Origin: Bacteroidota bacterium
GTDB lineage: Bacteria > Bacteroidota > Rhodothermia > Rhodothermales > UBA10348
Assembly: GCA_004356385.1 (NCBI GenBank)
Contig: SMXL01000080.1
Location: 1 to 6,347, forward strand
Reading direction: 5' to 3'
DNA length: 6,347 nt
In this document: positions 5,607-6,347 of the stretch, in pieces
Numbering within the stretch: position 1 is the stretch's first letter
How the letters are laid out: each line of letters begins with the position of its first letter
The notes under the pieces: generated by a model
The model's database searches: none
Told to the model about the DNA's origin: nothing
Seen by the model: the letters and a program-made list of their open reading frames with translations, nothing else
Made by a program: the position numbers and the translations under genes

Positions 5607-6347
5607 CTAGCGAAGCGTAAAGCGAAACGTAACCTGCCCCGTTTGATTTTCCTGGGGAGCGTTGGCTGGGAGCGGGTTGAAGCGCCATCGTAATAATGCG
5701 TCCATAACCGCTTTCTCAAGACTGGCATTTCCCTTGAGAAGAGGGATCCGCCGTATGATGCGGCCCAGAGGGTCAACAACAATGCGAACTTGAATTATGG
5801 CATTGACCTGTTCCGAATAAACAGGCAATGGGGTACTGATCGGAGCACGATTGAGACCTTCTATCTGGAAGGGTGAGGCTCGCTCGGGTTCATTCGAGTC
5901 TCCTTCATCGCCCGGTTGGTCTCCGCTTATGTCTGTTAGAGACCCGCTACCCAGGGGCTGAATGGTCTCGGTTTCCGGCTGGGGGACTTCATCGACGATT
6001 TCTTCCTCGGTTTGAGACTCTTCAGGGGCAACGGTATCGGCTTCAGGAATGTCGATCACCTCCGTATCATCAATCTCCACTACCTGATCGGGTAAATCAA
6101 CCGGTTTGACCTCCTCGGGCGGAGAAATAGCCGGTTGTTGCTCCTCTTGTGGATCTGCTTCTTCAGGCTGCGGCGTCGGTTCTTCTGGCTGAGGACGAGC
6201 GTTGACCACAGGTCGACCCTCGGAAAATGGGCCAAACTCAACTTCGATAAAACCGACGGGAGTCTCTTCTGACGAGGCGCCAATCATAAGAGACAGCATC
6301 AACAGGAGCATCAAATGAAGCACAAGACTTCCTCCCGCGTTTAACCA
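5607..6347 (-). CDS. TonB-family energy transducer, 5' end cut by window
   Basis: TonB-type proteins span the periplasm from an inner-membrane anchor in an ExbB-ExbD complex and transmit proton-motive force to TonB-dependent outer-membrane receptors. The frame is open from the window edge, so 246 residues are visible. An internal GTG at 6323 is possible, but it would cut into the sequence WLNAGGSLVLH that leads into the membrane helix, so the true start is probably outside the window. Counting from the edge: membrane helix about 7-24, then a long Pro/Glu/Asp/Gln-rich linker (about 49-158), then a TonB C-terminal domain (about 168-246). The last has PLPVYSEQVNAIIQVRIVV, DPLGRI, LEKAVMDALLRWRFNPL and a final beta strand VTFRFTLR. 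The linker is acidic with almost no lysine, unlike the Pro-Lys/Pro-Glu pattern of enterobacterial TonB. The C-terminal domain call is strong; whether this is the main TonB or a paralogue is open. exbB and exbD could lie upstream, beyond base 6347. Confidence 0.88.
   Translation of the reverse strand, partial: WLNAGGSLVLHLMLLLMLSLMIGASSEETPVGFIEVEFGPFSEGRPVVNARPQPEEPTPQPEEADPQEEQQPAISPPEEVKPVDLPDQVVEIDDTEVIDIPEADTVAPEESQTEEEIVDEVPQPETETIQPLGSGSLTDISGDQPGDEGDSNEPERASPFQIEGLNRAPISTPLPVYSEQVNAIIQVRIVVDPLGRIIRRIPLLKGNASLEKAVMDALLRWRFNPLPANAPQENQTGQVTFRFTLR

Noticed and set aside
6321..6323. GTG at 6323 as the start of the TonB-family gene
   Set aside because: The frame stays open to the window edge, and the upstream residues WLNAGGSL look like the usual lead-in to the TonB membrane helix, so the gene is more likely cut by the window.

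Overview
All recognisable genes lie on the minus strand. Read in the direction of transcription (high to low coordinates) they are: the 3' part of a TonB-family energy transducer gene, a gap of about 650 bases without a convincing gene, a polyprenyl-phosphate sugar phosphotransferase, gatB, a lipoprotein with an apparently redox-dead thioredoxin-like domain, and the 5' part of tpiA. The window cuts the TonB gene at its 5' end and tpiA at its 3' end.

The organism is a Gram-negative-type bacterium. It has a TonB-like protein, a lipobox lipoprotein, and GatB, which implies tRNA-dependent Asn or Gln formation. The TlpA-like lipoprotein with a beta-rich N-terminal module, the weak Shine-Dalgarno signals before most starts, and the 'GHPGTLPVYN' version of GatB fit the Bacteroidota/Rhodothermota/Balneolota (FCB) side of the tree. 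Base composition looks roughly balanced. This placement is an inference; no rRNA or other decisive marker is present.

Region 1-1939 holds tpiA, the lipoprotein gene and the gatB stop codon, with gaps of only 52 and 27 bases. gatB, the lipoprotein gene and tpiA could therefore be co-transcribed. Region 3416-3512, between gatB and the sugar phosphotransferase gene, holds a nested inverted repeat. Region 4957-5606 holds a GC-rich hairpin and scattered short open frames that look like chance or decay.

The genes do not form one pathway. They cover housekeeping (translation, glycolysis) and envelope functions (polysaccharide initiation, TonB energy transduction, a lipoprotein). I see no mobile element, CRISPR array, tRNA or rRNA, and no convincing new multi-gene system. 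The points most worth a second look are the cysteine-free thioredoxin-like lipoprotein, the two intergenic hairpins and the unexplained gap.
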